Origin: Paenalcaligenes sp035302345
GTDB taxonomy: Bacteria > Pseudomonadota > Gammaproteobacteria > Burkholderiales > Burkholderiaceae_B
Assembly: GCA_035302345.1 (NCBI GenBank)
Contig: DATGSS010000097.1
Location: forward strand, 1 to 64,000
Reading direction: 5' to 3'
Length of the DNA: 64,000 nucleotides
Shown: in pieces, positions 34,882 to 44,812 of the stretch
Layout of the letters: each line of letters begins with the position of its first letter
Numbering within the stretch: position 1 is the first letter of the stretch
Made by a program: the position numbers and the translations under genes
The notes under the pieces: model-generated
What the model was told of the DNA's origin: nothing
The model's input: only the letters and a program-made list of their open reading frames with translations
Databases searched by the model: none

Positions 34882-35529
34882 TCAGTACTCGAAGATAGGC
34901 AAAAATTCTTCTTCGTCATCCTCGTAATCGTCTTGCCATTCAATTTCCTCTTGGTCCAGATCCTCGTCGGTGACAGGTTCGTCTTTGAGCTCTTCAAAGC
35001 GACTGCTCACATCTGGAGCGGTCAGACGGCGAGACAAGCGTTCAATCAGGTCTTCTTCCATCGAGGCGTACATGCTGGCGCGCTCACTTTCTTTGGCCTG
35101 CGTGGCATCTGGGTCATTAGGCAGATAGCGAGTAATGACTAAAGTGGTCGGAGAGAGAATTTTGCGCCCCTCACTGTCCTGTAATTCAAAACGGAATTGC
35201 AGGTTGAGCTGGTATTCTTCGACATTACCTTGGGGGTCGAGTGCAACATCACGGGTAATACGTCGGTTTTGTAGTTGAATTAAAGAAGCCTGAGCCTCGT
35301 CACGCTCGGCTACGAAAGTTAGTCCGGGCGTATTAGCAACTAACATCCGCTCGAGCTGAGCCCCAAATGAGGAATTTAGGGAAATATTGGTATAAAGCTT
35401 GTTGAAAGGCAAGGGCGAGGCGCCCTGCAGCCGAAAACCACAGGCTTGGATGAGTAAAACCAGGCTGATACACCCGAGCCCAAATAACAGGCTCGGGAGG
35501 TATCGGCGTAGCAGGTGCTGGAAAAGCAT
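34882..35529 (-). CDS. lptE: LPS-assembly lipoprotein LptE
   Basis: 215 residues. The signal peptide has a hydrophobic core and lipobox IQAC followed by GFRLQGASPLPF, the conserved LptE start. It plugs the LptD outer-membrane barrel and helps place LPS in the outer leaflet. The acidic C-terminal tail (EDDEEEFLPIFEY) is unusual in charge. It starts two bases after leuS, showing tight coupling. Confidence 0.92.
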   Translation of the reverse strand: MLFQHLLRRYLPSLLFGLGCISLVLLIQACGFRLQGASPLPFNKLYTNISLNSSFGAQLERMLVANTPGLTFVAERDEAQASLIQLQNRRITRDVALDPQGNVEEYQLNLQFRFELQDSEGRKILSPTTLVITRYLPNDPDATQAKESERASMYASMEEDLIERLSRRLTAPDVSSRFEELKDEPVTDEDLDQEEIEWQDDYEDDEEEFLPIFEY

Positions 35530-35531
35530 AA

Positions 35532-38192
35532 TTAGCCTACCACGTTGACAAGGCGACCAGGCACTATGATGATGCGCTTGGCTGGACGGCCCTCTAAGTG
35601 ACGATGTACAGCTTCATGAGCACTGGCTGTGGCTTCAATGGACTCTTTGTCAGCGCCATTAGCTACAGTGATATGGCCACGGACACGGCCATTGACCTGC
35701 AAGGTCAGTTTGATCTCATCAGCGACCAAGGCTTGTTCATCGACGGTTGGCCACTGCACATCCAGGATGGTCCCAAATTGCTCTGCGTAGCCCAGCTCAT
35801 TCCATAGGGTCCAACAGATATGGGGAACTACGGGATACAGGATACGCAATAAAATAGAGGTGCACTCGGCCAAGGTGGCATGGGCAGCCTCGCTATCATC
35901 CAGTTTAGCGTCTTCGAGCGTGTTGAGCATTTTCATGCACCCTGACACGACGGTGTTGTACTGGATGCGCTGATAGTCATAATCAGCCTGCTTGAGCAAA
36001 GCATGAATTTCGCGTCGTAAATCCTTGGCTTTGGTGGGCAAGTCATTCAGCTGGGTGATGTCTTGGCCTATGCCGGCTTGGATGGCCTGTTGGTGTTTGT
36101 GTGCAAACAGCCAGAGGCGGCGCAAGAATCGGTGTGCTCCGTCAATCCCAGTATTTGACCACTCGAGGGTTTGCTCTGGCGGGCTGGCAAACATGATAAA
36201 TAAACGAGCAGTATCAGCCCCGTGTTGGTCGATGATTGCTTGAGGGTCGACGCCATTGTTCTTGGACTTGGACATGGTCCCGATGCCCTCATATTGAACG
36301 GGGCTACCGTCTGCTTTGAGCTTGGCGCTAATGATGTTACCTTGTTCATCGTAGACGTTTTCTACCTCGCTAGGAGCAAAGTATTCAGTCCCGCCGCGCT
36401 CATTGCGGCGTGAGTAAATATGGTTGAGCACCATGCCTTGAGTCAGCAAGCGGGTAAAAGGCTCATCAAAAGAAACCAGGCCCATATCGCGCATGACCTT
36501 GGTCCAAAAGCGGGCATACAACAGGTGTAAAACCGCATGCTCAATGCCCCCGATGTACTGATCCATGGGCATCCAGTAGTCATTGCGCTCATCAACCATG
36601 GCCTGGGTATTGTCCGGGCAGGTGTAACGCATGAAATACCATGACGAATCAATAAAGGTGTCCATGGTATCGGTTTCTCGCTGAGCATCTTTGCCGCAAT
36701 TGGGGCACTGGCAATTGAGGAACTCTTTGTCTTGGGCTAGAGGGTTACCTGTGCCATCAGGGATCAAGTGTTCAGGCAGCACCACGGGGAGATCCGCTTC
36801 GGGGACAGGGACAGGCCCACAATCATCGCAATGGATGATTGGGATAGGGGTGCCCCAGTAACGTTGTCTAGAAATACCCCAATCACGCAGACGGTAGGTG
36901 ATTTTTTTCTGACCTAGCTTTTTTTCGGCCATGTCAGTAGCAATGCGCTCACGTGCCTCGGGACTGCTTAGCCCTGTATAGGGGCCCGAATCGATGAGCG
37001 TGCCATCATCTTCATTGGCATACCAATCAGCCCAGCGTTGATCTGAGAACTCATGGCCTTGTAAATCAATGACCTGTTTGATGGGCAGTTGGTACTTGAG
37101 AGCAAATTCAAAGTCGCGCTCATCATGTGCAGGGACACCCATGACCGCACCATCGCCATAGCTCATCAAGACATAGTTACCGACCCAAACAGGAATCTCG
37201 TCGCCACTAATAGGGTGGGTTACAGTTAATCCCGTGGGCATACCTTCTTTTTCGCGTGTCGCGATGTCGGCCTCGCTTTGGCCGCCGCGCTTGCTGGCCG
37301 CGATAAACTCGGCTAACTGGGGATTGGTTTGAGCCGCATGTTCAGCTAGGGGATGTTCGGGGGCGACTGCACAAAAAGTCACGCCCATGAGCGTATCAGC
37401 ACGTGTGGTAAAGACATATAGTCGACCATCTTGGATGAGCTCGCCCTGGTCGTCTGTGATTTGATGGGTAAAAGCAAAACGCAATCCATGGCTTTTACCA
37501 ATCCAGTGTTCTTGCATGGTGCGTACACGCTCGGGCCAGCCTTTGAGGTCGTTTTTAACGGTATCTAATAGCTCATCAGCATAACGTGTAATCGCTAGGT
37601 AATAACCAGGAATTTCGCGCTTTTCTACCAAAGCGCCCGAGCGCCAGCCGCGCCCATCGATGACCTGCTCGTTAGCCAGTACCGTTTGATCGACGGGATC
37701 CCAGTTGACTACCTGTGTTTTTCTATAAGCAATGCCGGCCTCGAGCATGCGTAAGAAGAGCCACTGGTTCCATTTGTAATAGTTTGGGTCGCAAGCGCTG
37801 ACCTCACGTGACCAATCAATAGCCAGCCCCATGGCCTTCATCTGCTTTTTCATGTAGTCGATGTTGTCGTAGGTCCATTTAGCGGGGGGCAATTTTGAAT
37901 TCAAAGCGGCATTTTCAGCAGGCATCCCGAAAGCGTCCCAGCCCATGGGCATGAGGACGTTATAGCCACGCAGACGCAGATGACGTGTCATCACGTCATT
38001 GATGGTGTAATTTCGTACATGCCCCATGTGTAGCTTGCCGCTGGGATAGGGCAGCATAGAGCATGCATAAAATTTGGGTTTTGGATTACCGTCAGCATCT
38101 GTCGCATCTTCGTAAACCCGATAAACATCATCTGCCTGCCATTTTTTCTGGGCAGTGCGTTCTATTTCGTGTGGTTGATAAGTTTCCTGCAT
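35532..38192 (-). CDS. leuS: leucyl-tRNA synthetase
   Basis: 886 residues from ATG 38192 (MQETYQPHEIERTAQKKW); a TTG 15 bases upstream is possible but less likely. Class I motifs are HIGH-type PYPSGKLHMGHVRNY and KMSKS-type GTMSKSKNNGVDP; the CP1 editing domain contains TTRADTLMGVTFCAVAPEHP. A zinc-type cluster CDDCGPVPVPEADLP and CQCPNCG is present. It charges tRNA-Leu. First gene of the leuS-lptE-holA-proA group. Confidence 0.96.
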   Translation of the reverse strand: MQETYQPHEIERTAQKKWQADDVYRVYEDATDADGNPKPKFYACSMLPYPSGKLHMGHVRNYTINDVMTRHLRLRGYNVLMPMGWDAFGMPAENAALNSKLPPAKWTYDNIDYMKKQMKAMGLAIDWSREVSACDPNYYKWNQWLFLRMLEAGIAYRKTQVVNWDPVDQTVLANEQVIDGRGWRSGALVEKREIPGYYLAITRYADELLDTVKNDLKGWPERVRTMQEHWIGKSHGLRFAFTHQITDDQGELIQDGRLYVFTTRADTLMGVTFCAVAPEHPLAEHAAQTNPQLAEFIAASKRGGQSEADIATREKEGMPTGLTVTHPISGDEIPVWVGNYVLMSYGDGAVMGVPAHDERDFEFALKYQLPIKQVIDLQGHEFSDQRWADWYANEDDGTLIDSGPYTGLSSPEARERIATDMAEKKLGQKKITYRLRDWGISRQRYWGTPIPIIHCDDCGPVPVPEADLPVVLPEHLIPDGTGNPLAQDKEFLNCQCPNCGKDAQRETDTMDTFIDSSWYFMRYTCPDNTQAMVDERNDYWMPMDQYIGGIEHAVLHLLYARFWTKVMRDMGLVSFDEPFTRLLTQGMVLNHIYSRRNERGGTEYFAPSEVENVYDEQGNIISAKLKADGSPVQYEGIGTMSKSKNNGVDPQAIIDQHGADTARLFIMFASPPEQTLEWSNTGIDGAHRFLRRLWLFAHKHQQAIQAGIGQDITQLNDLPTKAKDLRREIHALLKQADYDYQRIQYNTVVSGCMKMLNTLEDAKLDDSEAAHATLAECTSILLRILYPVVPHICWTLWNELGYAEQFGTILDVQWPTVDEQALVADEIKLTLQVNGRVRGHITVANGADKESIEATASAHEAVHRHLEGRPAKRIIIVPGRLVNVVG

Positions 38193-38278
38193 GTGATTTG
38201 TAGCCAAAAAGTTGAAATGATTGGGTGAGTCAAAGGGGCCAAACTAGGGGAAACATGTCTGATTCCCCAAACCATACT

Positions 38279-39550
38279 TTAACAAGTAAATGGCCCAAAA
38301 GACTTGAAACGCTGGGCACTAAAGGCCTGTGGATCAACAAAAGGTGTTTGCTTGAAAATCAGGTCTGCGAGCAAACGCCCCGTTGTCGGGCCCAAGGTGA
38401 AGCCCTGGTGCGCATGGCCGATGGCCAGCCACAAATTATCGTGTTTGTGCGCGGGGCCAATGATGGGTTTCATATCGGGCAAACAAGGACGCGCCCCGTA
38501 CCATGGCTGGGGCTCGATCGCTTTACCCATGGGTAGGATATCACGAGCGATGCGCTCACAAAGTTGTATTTGGCCGCGCCGCGGCGGGCCATACAAAGGA
38601 GCCATCTCGGCACCGGTGGTCAGCCGAATACCCATATTCATTGGTCCTAACAAATAGCCGTTGTCAGCGTCCAAAATACTGTGCTGCAAGGTGCGCTCGA
38701 CAATGGGTTGGTAGTGCCAGTGGTAGCCACGCTTGGGAAATAAAGGAAAGTGATACGCAAGCGGCTTGAGCAATTGCATCGACCAAGGTCCAGCAGCAAT
38801 CACCACCTGTTGGGCTTCCAAGCGCTCGGTACCGCAGATTACCTGCCAGTGACCGTTGCTGCTTTGATGGATGCGGCTAACGCGTTTTCTTTTAAATGCA
38901 CCGCCCTGAGCGATAAAGTCATCTGCATAGCGCCTGACCAAGCCACCGGGATCGGCGACCTGCCAAGAGTTTTTCCAGTGAATGGCGCCGCTGAACACCC
39001 GCGTGTTGACGTGAGGTTCGATGGTCTTGATGTCCTCGGGGCTGAGGACCTCGAATTCGACACCGTATTCATTCGCTGCACGTTGGGCTTGTGCTAATTC
39101 GACTTGCAGAGATTCCTCGGCGCGGTGTAACTGTAACCACCCACGGCGTCGAATAAGATCGTCGGCATCAGCGGCCTGAATCATGCGCTGATGATCATCG
39201 AGACAACTGCGGATTAATTGAGCCCACTGGTTTGCCAATGCATGCCAACGTCGGGGTGCAGAAAAGTACCTATAAGCCATCAACTTTGGAGCGTAGCGTA
39301 GCACTCCAGATAGTTGATAACGAATATCTGGTCGTTGGTTGGGCAGCACACTAAGTGTGTCGCTGAATGCGCGTGGGAAGGGGTGAGGGAAAACAGCCTC
39401 ACGTTGTATCAACCCGGCATTGCCATATGAGGTTTCCTGGCCAGGGTCGTTACGGTCGATTAACAGCACATTGGCACCGCGATCGCGCAAATGCCAAGCG
39501 ACACTGGTACCTACCATACCGGCGCCTATAACAATGATGTCGTGTGCCAT
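38279..39550 (-). CDS. FAD-dependent D-amino-acid dehydrogenase-like oxidoreductase
   Basis: 423 residues; of two tandem ATG codons (39553, 39550) the second has better spacing from AAGGGGG. The N-terminal FAD motif is IIVIGAGMVGTSVAWHL followed by ETSYGNAGL, and the C-terminus has IGHAHQGFTLGPTTGRLLADLI, as in DadA-type D-amino-acid dehydrogenases. Such enzymes oxidise D-amino acids to keto acids and pass electrons to the quinone pool. No alr or dadX racemase is adjacent, so the substrate is uncertain. Confidence 0.82.
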   Translation of the reverse strand: MAHDIIVIGAGMVGTSVAWHLRDRGANVLLIDRNDPGQETSYGNAGLIQREAVFPHPFPRAFSDTLSVLPNQRPDIRYQLSGVLRYAPKLMAYRYFSAPRRWHALANQWAQLIRSCLDDHQRMIQAADADDLIRRRGWLQLHRAEESLQVELAQAQRAANEYGVEFEVLSPEDIKTIEPHVNTRVFSGAIHWKNSWQVADPGGLVRRYADDFIAQGGAFKRKRVSRIHQSSNGHWQVICGTERLEAQQVVIAAGPWSMQLLKPLAYHFPLFPKRGYHWHYQPIVERTLQHSILDADNGYLLGPMNMGIRLTTGAEMAPLYGPPRRGQIQLCERIARDILPMGKAIEPQPWYGARPCLPDMKPIIGPAHKHDNLWLAIGHAHQGFTLGPTTGRLLADLIFKQTPFVDPQAFSAQRFKSFGPFTC

Positions 39551-39630
39551 CATGCCCCCTTGTTGCTGAACAATTGGCTAAGAAAATATGGGCATATTTT
39601 ATCGCAACCAATAGCTACCAGCCAGAAAAT

Positions 39631-39656
39631 AAAAAAACCACTTCTGACGAAGTGGT
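39631..39656 (-). terminator. terminator of rpmB-rpmG
   Basis: On the minus strand ACCACTTC (39656-39649), loop GTCA, GAAGTGGT (39644-39637) then T-rich (39636-39631). A perfect 8-bp stem with a U-tract 84 bp after rpmG. Confidence 0.85.
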
Positions 39657-39740
39657 CTTAAATGCTGCGCGAACGTATATTGCCGTACCCGTAGCGCCCG
39701 CAAGACAAGATCGAGTTACAGGCGTGGGTATAAAGCGTGA

Positions 39741-39908
39741 TTAACGTAAGCGGGTTTCTTTGTATTCGACGTGTTTGCGAGCCACGGGATCGAATTTCTT
39801 TAAGACCAGTTTTTCTGGATTGTTACGCTTGTTCTTGGTCGTGGTGTAAAAATGACCGGTGCCAGCTGATGATTCGAGTTTGATCTTCTCGCGTATTCCT
39901 TTGGCCAT
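39741..39908 (-). CDS. rpmG: 50S ribosomal protein L33
   Basis: 55 residues translated from ATG 39908 to TAA 39741, beginning MAKGIREKIKLESSAGTGHF and ending YKETRLR, close to E. coli L33. It has no Cys pair, so it is the zinc-independent type. GGGAG lies upstream. It follows rpmB by 35 bp as in most proteobacteria. Confidence 0.96.
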   Translation of the reverse strand: MAKGIREKIKLESSAGTGHFYTTTKNKRNNPEKLVLKKFDPVARKHVEYKETRLR

Positions 39909-39943
39909 GGTGAGCTCCCAAATTTAAAAATGAATCGGTATAT

Positions 39944-40180
39944 TTAGATGCGCTCGCCGCGTTCGCGCATTTCGGCTAAGACAGCATCGATACCTTTTTT
40001 GTCGATCAAGCGTAACCCTTGAGCAGAAATACGCATACGGACCCAGCGATTTTCGCTTTCTACCCAGAAACGACGGTTGTGTAGATTAGGCAAAAAACGA
40101 CGCTTGGTCTTGTTGTTTGCATGAGACACATTGTTCCCAACACGTGGGCCTTTTCCTGTTACTTGGCATACGCGCGCCAT
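39944..40180 (-). CDS. rpmB: 50S ribosomal protein L28
   Basis: 78 residues beginning MARVCQVTGKGPRVGNNVSH with the L28 pattern NNKTKRRFLPNLH. One Cys only, so no zinc ribbon. AAGGGG precedes the ATG. With rpmG it is an operon ending at the 39631-39656 terminator. In many proteobacteria radC sits beside this pair; here radC is about 5 kb away. Confidence 0.96.
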   Translation of the reverse strand: MARVCQVTGKGPRVGNNVSHANNKTKRRFLPNLHNRRFWVESENRWVRMRISAQGLRLIDKKGIDAVLAEMRERGERI

Positions 40181-40345
40181 GATAAACCCCTTTGAAAATT
40201 GTATTCATCCTCTAGCTAAGCCCTCGCCAAAGGCGGCGAACAATAGGGACGGTTTCGTTTGCCATCAGGATGAGTTATCTAATTTTGATGTTAAGCAAAC
40301 CATTTTATTTAAAAAAAGTAAGCAAGGCAAGTCCAACACTGCCTT

Positions 40346-41542
40346 TTATAGATTTGCCAAGCGTCCACAGAACCAAGACAAAAGAGCGCAAGCAAAAAGA
40401 ATGGTGACTAACGGCAAAGTACTATTGACGGACCAAATACTGATGGCAAGGCCTGCCAAGGCCCCACCCAGCATTTGTAATGTGCCCATGAGGGCTGATG
40501 CACTACCTAATCGGCGCGCGTGACGACTCAGGGCTAAAGCGGCTGAGTTAGGGTTGATCATGCCCAAAGCGCCCATAAATAAAACCAAGCAAAGCATGGT
40601 CAATGGGAGGTTGAGCCAGCCTAATAAGCTCAGGGTCAATGCCCCAATAGCTGTCAGGGCCTGCACCAGTTGCGCTGCGAGCAAGAGTTGTGAAGGGTGG
40701 AATTTATTAAGTAACCGCGCATTGACCTGTGCCATCAAGATAAATGAGGCTGCGTTCAGACCAAAGATAAATCCAAAAATAGATGGATCTACACCAAAGG
40801 TCTGGATGAAAACACGTGGTGAGCCGCTAATGTAGGCAAACATGCCAGCCGAACCAAAAGCGCCTGCTAGGGCATAGAGCATAAAGCCGCGATGAGAAAG
40901 CAGGAGGCCGTAATTTCTGAAAATCACACTGGGGCGGAGTTCTTGTTTGCGATGTTCGGGGAGGGTTTCATCCATGTGACGCCAACCCAAAAAGAGCATA
41001 ATGCCCGCGTACACGACCATGAATAAAAAGATGCTATGCCAGTCTAGGAAAATAAGAAATTGCCCCCCAATAATAGGCGCCAAAATTGGGGTCACGCCCA
41101 TAATCAGCATCAGCATGGATAGTGCTTTGGCTGCATCATTGGTGTCGAGTCGATCACGGATGACCGCACGAGGTATCACCATGCTGGCAGCGCCTCCAAA
41201 GGCTTGGGCAATACGCCAAAAATAAAGATGGTCAATGTCAGTGCTCAAGGCGCAGCCGATAGAGGCTATCAGGAAAATAAAAAGCCCAGCAAAAAGAGGA
41301 ATGCGACGGCCAAAACGGTCGGATAGGGGCCCGTAGAAAAGTTGAGCGATAGAGAGCCCAAAAAGATAACCCGCTAATGTGCGCTCGATGTGGCCTGGGG
41401 TCGTGTCGAGACTGCTAGCCATAGAAGGGAAAGCAGGCAAGTACATATCGATTGCGATGGGTCCGATGGCTGTGAGGAAAGCCATGAGTACCAGCCAACC
41501 CGGAAAGGTACGACCAAAGGCATCAGGCGACTGATTTGACAT
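40346..41542 (-). CDS. Bcr/CflA-family MFS drug efflux transporter
   Basis: 398 residues with twelve hydrophobic helices. The Bcr/CflA signature is seen: an early IAIDMYLPAFPSMASSL, then motif A as YGPLSDRFGRRIPLFAG, and motif C-like PILAPIIGG. The family exports bicyclomycin, sulfonamides, chloramphenicol or cysteine derivatives; the substrate here is not determinable. Monocistronic, divergent from cfa, no regulator beside it. Confidence 0.88.
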   Translation of the reverse strand: MSNQSPDAFGRTFPGWLVLMAFLTAIGPIAIDMYLPAFPSMASSLDTTPGHIERTLAGYLFGLSIAQLFYGPLSDRFGRRIPLFAGLFIFLIASIGCALSTDIDHLYFWRIAQAFGGAASMVIPRAVIRDRLDTNDAAKALSMLMLIMGVTPILAPIIGGQFLIFLDWHSIFLFMVVYAGIMLFLGWRHMDETLPEHRKQELRPSVIFRNYGLLLSHRGFMLYALAGAFGSAGMFAYISGSPRVFIQTFGVDPSIFGFIFGLNAASFILMAQVNARLLNKFHPSQLLLAAQLVQALTAIGALTLSLLGWLNLPLTMLCLVLFMGALGMINPNSAALALSRHARRLGSASALMGTLQMLGGALAGLAISIWSVNSTLPLVTILFACALLSWFCGRLANL

Positions 41543-41639
41543 ACGCGAACAACTCTCTAAATGATAAGGTGTTACAGGATACTATCGCAAAATATAAGTT
41601 TCAGTGCTAAATTAAATTACTAACAAATAGGGGCTAATC

Positions 41640-41651
41640 TTAGCATGCTAA
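41640..41651. promoter_or_regulatory. palindrome in the bcr-cfa divergent gap
   Basis: TTAGCATGCTAA is a perfect 12-bp palindrome 40 bp before the cfa start in the 149-bp divergent region. It could be a regulator site; no promoter elements with good spacing were recognised beside it. Confidence 0.35.
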
Positions 41652-41691
41652 CCTTATTTGGAGTGGAAAAAAGACTTAGTAGGAGGTTGAT

Positions 41692-42981
41692 TTGAGTGCC
41701 CTAGCTGCCGTAGAAAAAAAACTTGAAGCGCTGCCTGTAAAGGTTTACGTTGAGCTGCCAAACGGCCGTAGCCTAGGCTCTGCCAGCGACGCCGAAGTTA
41801 AACTCAAAATAAAAGACAATAGCACCATTGCATTACTCGCTGCTGGACAGGTAGGCGTGATTGGTGAAGCCTACGTAGATGGCAAGGTAGAGATAGAAGG
41901 CAGTATGCGGGCTTTGATGCAAGCAGCGGTAGGTATTCTGCCTGAATCTCCTGCCCAGGAAAAAAAGACTGGCATGCTCTTACGTTGGGTGCAACGTTTG
42001 CGTTCTTTGTGGCGACACACTCTAGAGCGCGACGCCCGCCAGATCGAGTTTCATTACGATCTATCAAATGATTTTTACGCATTGTGGTTAGACCCGCATC
42101 GCGTTTATTCCTGTGCTTATTATCGCACCCCAGACATGGGGCTGGCCCAGGCCCAGGAGGCCAAACTCGATCACATTTGTCGTAAATTGCGCCTACAACC
42201 TGGTGAGCGATTCATCGATATCGGTGCCGGTTGGGGTGGGTTGCTTTTATGGGCTGCCGAACATTACGACGTCGAGGCGATGGGTGTCACCCTATCGCGC
42301 AATCAACATGCCTATGTAAATCGACTCATCAAGGAAAAAGGGCTCGAGGGCCGTGTGCGGATGGAGTTGCTCGATTACCGCAAGGTACCCACCGAAAAGC
42401 CCTTTGACAAGCTCGCATCTGTAGGTATGTTTGAGCACGTAGGGCGTGCTAGTTTGACCAATTATTTTGCCCGTGTGGGTCAGATGGTCCGTCCTGGAGG
42501 TTTAATCATGAATCACGGCATTACCTCGCAGGCTGTTGATCATCAACAGTTAGGCGCCGGGATGGGTGATTTTATCGAACGCTTTATTTTCCCAGGGGGT
42601 GAGCTTACTCACATCAGCCATGTATTACGTCATTTGGGCCAGGGTGGTCTAGAAGCCCTAGATGTGGAAAATTTACGCCCCCATTATGCCCGTACTTTGT
42701 GGGCCTGGAGTGATGGCCTCGAGGATCAATTAGATGCAGCACGGAAAATTTTGACCGGGGAACAGGGCGAGCGCTCTTTACGGGCCTATAGATTGTATTT
42801 AGCCGGCTGCGCCATGGGCTTTGAACAAGGTTGGATCTCATTGCATCAGGTCCTAGCCCAGCGCGATGTAGTCAAAGGTAATAGCCACGAGCTCGATTAC
42901 CCCCAAGGGCAAGCTTATCCATGGCGTCGTGACTACATGTATGTGGACGAGGCCGATGAGCAACTACGCGCTGCTAGTTAA
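41692..42981 (+). CDS. cfa: cyclopropane-fatty-acyl-phospholipid synthase
   Basis: 429 residues. The SAM-binding core is FIDIGAGWGGLLLWAAEHY, preceded by IEFHYDLSNDFYALWLDP, and followed by GVTLSRNQHAYVNRLI and SVGMFEHVG, all typical. It adds a methylene group from SAM to unsaturated acyl chains in membrane phospholipids, usually in stationary phase or acid stress. The start is the rare codon TTG at 41692, set by AGGAGG at 41681-41686, five bases upstream; no ATG fits. Confidence 0.93.
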   Translation: MSALAAVEKKLEALPVKVYVELPNGRSLGSASDAEVKLKIKDNSTIALLAAGQVGVIGEAYVDGKVEIEGSMRALMQAAVGILPESPAQEKKTGMLLRWVQRLRSLWRHTLERDARQIEFHYDLSNDFYALWLDPHRVYSCAYYRTPDMGLAQAQEAKLDHICRKLRLQPGERFIDIGAGWGGLLLWAAEHYDVEAMGVTLSRNQHAYVNRLIKEKGLEGRVRMELLDYRKVPTEKPFDKLASVGMFEHVGRASLTNYFARVGQMVRPGGLIMNHGITSQAVDHQQLGAGMGDFIERFIFPGGELTHISHVLRHLGQGGLEALDVENLRPHYARTLWAWSDGLEDQLDAARKILTGEQGERSLRAYRLYLAGCAMGFEQGWISLHQVLAQRDVVKGNSHELDYPQGQAYPWRRDYMYVDEADEQLRAAS

Positions 42982-43020
42982 TAGGCAGTGAGCGTTATTT
43001 GCTGTGACTAAACGACGACC

Positions 43021-43052
43021 TGAGCCGCTAAACTAATAGCGGCTCATTTTAT
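43021..43052. terminator. bidirectional terminator between cfa and the glycosyltransferase
   Basis: TGAGCCGCTA (43021-43030), loop AACTAA, TAGCGGCTCA (43037-43046), then TTTTATT. A perfect 10-bp stem 39 bp after cfa, overlapping the 3' end of the convergent gene. Confidence 0.8.
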
Positions 43053-44800
43053 TGTGGGATACGCAAAAGGCGGAACATTTCATTGCGGTCGCCGCCACGG
43101 CGACCCTGCCACAAGAGCTCGGCTTTGGGGGGGATGCCGCGGCTTCTTTCTTCGATACTATATTTGGGCGAAGTTTCCTGTAACCACAGCGGGCAACTGC
43201 GTTGGTCGCTAAACTGCAGTTGGTCAAAAACGTAAAAAGAAGCCCGTTGCCCCGGGTTAATCGCTGCGTAGACGCAGTCGTTTGCCTCGTTATGGCGTTG
43301 GAGGGCTTGGCTGAGATCGTTTGCTACATCTCTATAGCTACGCGCGTAGTTCAATGTGGGCATCCACAAAGTCACCAAAAGCAACCAAGTGGTAATGAGC
43401 CCCGCCGCTGACAGCACGGTGCCGCGCCACAATGAAGGCGGACGTTGCATCAGACGCCAGCGTACCAGCAGGAACCATAGAATGGTGCCAGTTAAAGCGG
43501 TGATTAAAGCAAACCACAGGATTTCGGAATGAAAGCCCTCGGTCTGGCGGTGAATGCTGCGGGCAATTTTGGGCGGCCAACCACTTTGCTGAGCAATCCA
43601 ACCCAACCAAACGGTAGCTGCTGTGAGTGAATAGCACATCACAGCAAACCAATCCAAGGCGTTGATAGCGCCACGACGCAAAGTAGGCAGAGCAAAAGCG
43701 GCTAACACAGCACTGGGTAATGCCAAGAAAATATACTCGGGCTCAAAAGCCTGGGGCATGCCCAATACAAGCACGAGCCCAAAAAAAGCCAGAACGCTAG
43801 CCAAACCAATATGAGGAGCCGTCCACCAATTGCGCCAATTCCATAGTGCCAGGATTGCTAAAGGCCAGGTGGGCCATAAAAACCACAGCAAGTCTCGCGC
43901 GCTACTGCTCAGCGCGTAACCACTAAAGTTTTTGAATTGATCGAGGTGCCATTGCCACCAGTGACGCATCCATAGCGAATCCTGCTGTTGCGCGGGCAGC
44001 CACCATAATAAAATCAGCACTACGGCTAGCAATAGGCTGAGTAAAAAGTAGCGCCGATAACGCACAAAGGGCTGCAGAACGGCAAAAACAACGATACTGC
44101 TAAGTACGAGGGGGATAAAACCGATCAGACCACGATTAAGAAAACTGGCCCCGAGCGAAAGACCAATTAATAATATGGCGATGCGAGCATGGCGTGGCAT
44201 CAAGGCCCAACCAAAAAAGAGTAGGGCGATGAGGGCTAGGCTAAGTGGGACAGCAGATGTTTCGTGGACTCTCCAGATGATGCCGACTGTCGCTACCAAG
44301 AGCAGGAGGCCAGCATCGGCAATCATGCGCGCATAATCTCGAGGATTAGGCTCACCGCCAAAAGGTAGAGCCAAAGGCTGTGCACCTTTTGTTTGGGCCA
44401 AAATAAATAAAGCGCGCCAAAAACAAAAAGTCAGAATGAGAAACCACAGAATATTGGGCAGTCGAGCTGCGGTGATGGCCGCATCGAGGGGGGATAAGAA
44501 AAGCTCGAAAAAAGGCCCGAACACGATAATTGAAACCGCCCCTATCCAACTGGCCAGCGGCCCATCCTGCGGATAAGGAAAGTCTCCGATAGCCGGTAAT
44601 AGCCAACTGGCAGAATGCTCTTGGAGCATGCTTAGCATGGTGGCGATACCAATCACATCATCGCTTTTCCACGGGTCACGGAAAAACAAACCTGCCAAAA
44701 TATAGACCAGACCCACGGCCACAAGCAGCAGGCGCGGCAATTTGGTTGCCGCCTGTTCGGTTAAACGGGCCGGTGTGGTGCGTTGCAGGGTCTGATTCAC
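43049..44800 (-). CDS. ArnT/GT39-family membrane glycosyltransferase
   Basis: 583 residues with about twelve hydrophobic helices. The first loop holds DPWKSDDVIGIATMLSMLQ, an acidic-pair loop of the PMT/GT-C family, then WLLPAIGDFPYPQDGPLASW, as in ArnT-like proteins. GT-C enzymes transfer sugars from lipid-phosphate donors in the periplasm, for example aminoarabinose to lipid A. No arn operon or lipid-carrier synthase is adjacent, so donor and acceptor are unknown. Confidence 0.78.
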   Translation of the reverse strand: MNQTLQRTTPARLTEQAATKLPRLLLVAVGLVYILAGLFFRDPWKSDDVIGIATMLSMLQEHSASWLLPAIGDFPYPQDGPLASWIGAVSIIVFGPFFELFLSPLDAAITAARLPNILWFLILTFCFWRALFILAQTKGAQPLALPFGGEPNPRDYARMIADAGLLLLVATVGIIWRVHETSAVPLSLALIALLFFGWALMPRHARIAILLIGLSLGASFLNRGLIGFIPLVLSSIVVFAVLQPFVRYRRYFLLSLLLAVVLILLWWLPAQQQDSLWMRHWWQWHLDQFKNFSGYALSSSARDLLWFLWPTWPLAILALWNWRNWWTAPHIGLASVLAFFGLVLVLGMPQAFEPEYIFLALPSAVLAAFALPTLRRGAINALDWFAVMCYSLTAATVWLGWIAQQSGWPPKIARSIHRQTEGFHSEILWFALITALTGTILWFLLVRWRLMQRPPSLWRGTVLSAAGLITTWLLLVTLWMPTLNYARSYRDVANDLSQALQRHNEANDCVYAAINPGQRASFYVFDQLQFSDQRSCPLWLQETSPKYSIEERSRGIPPKAELLWQGRRGGDRNEMFRLLRIPQ

Positions 44801-44812
44801 TATAAATGGCCT

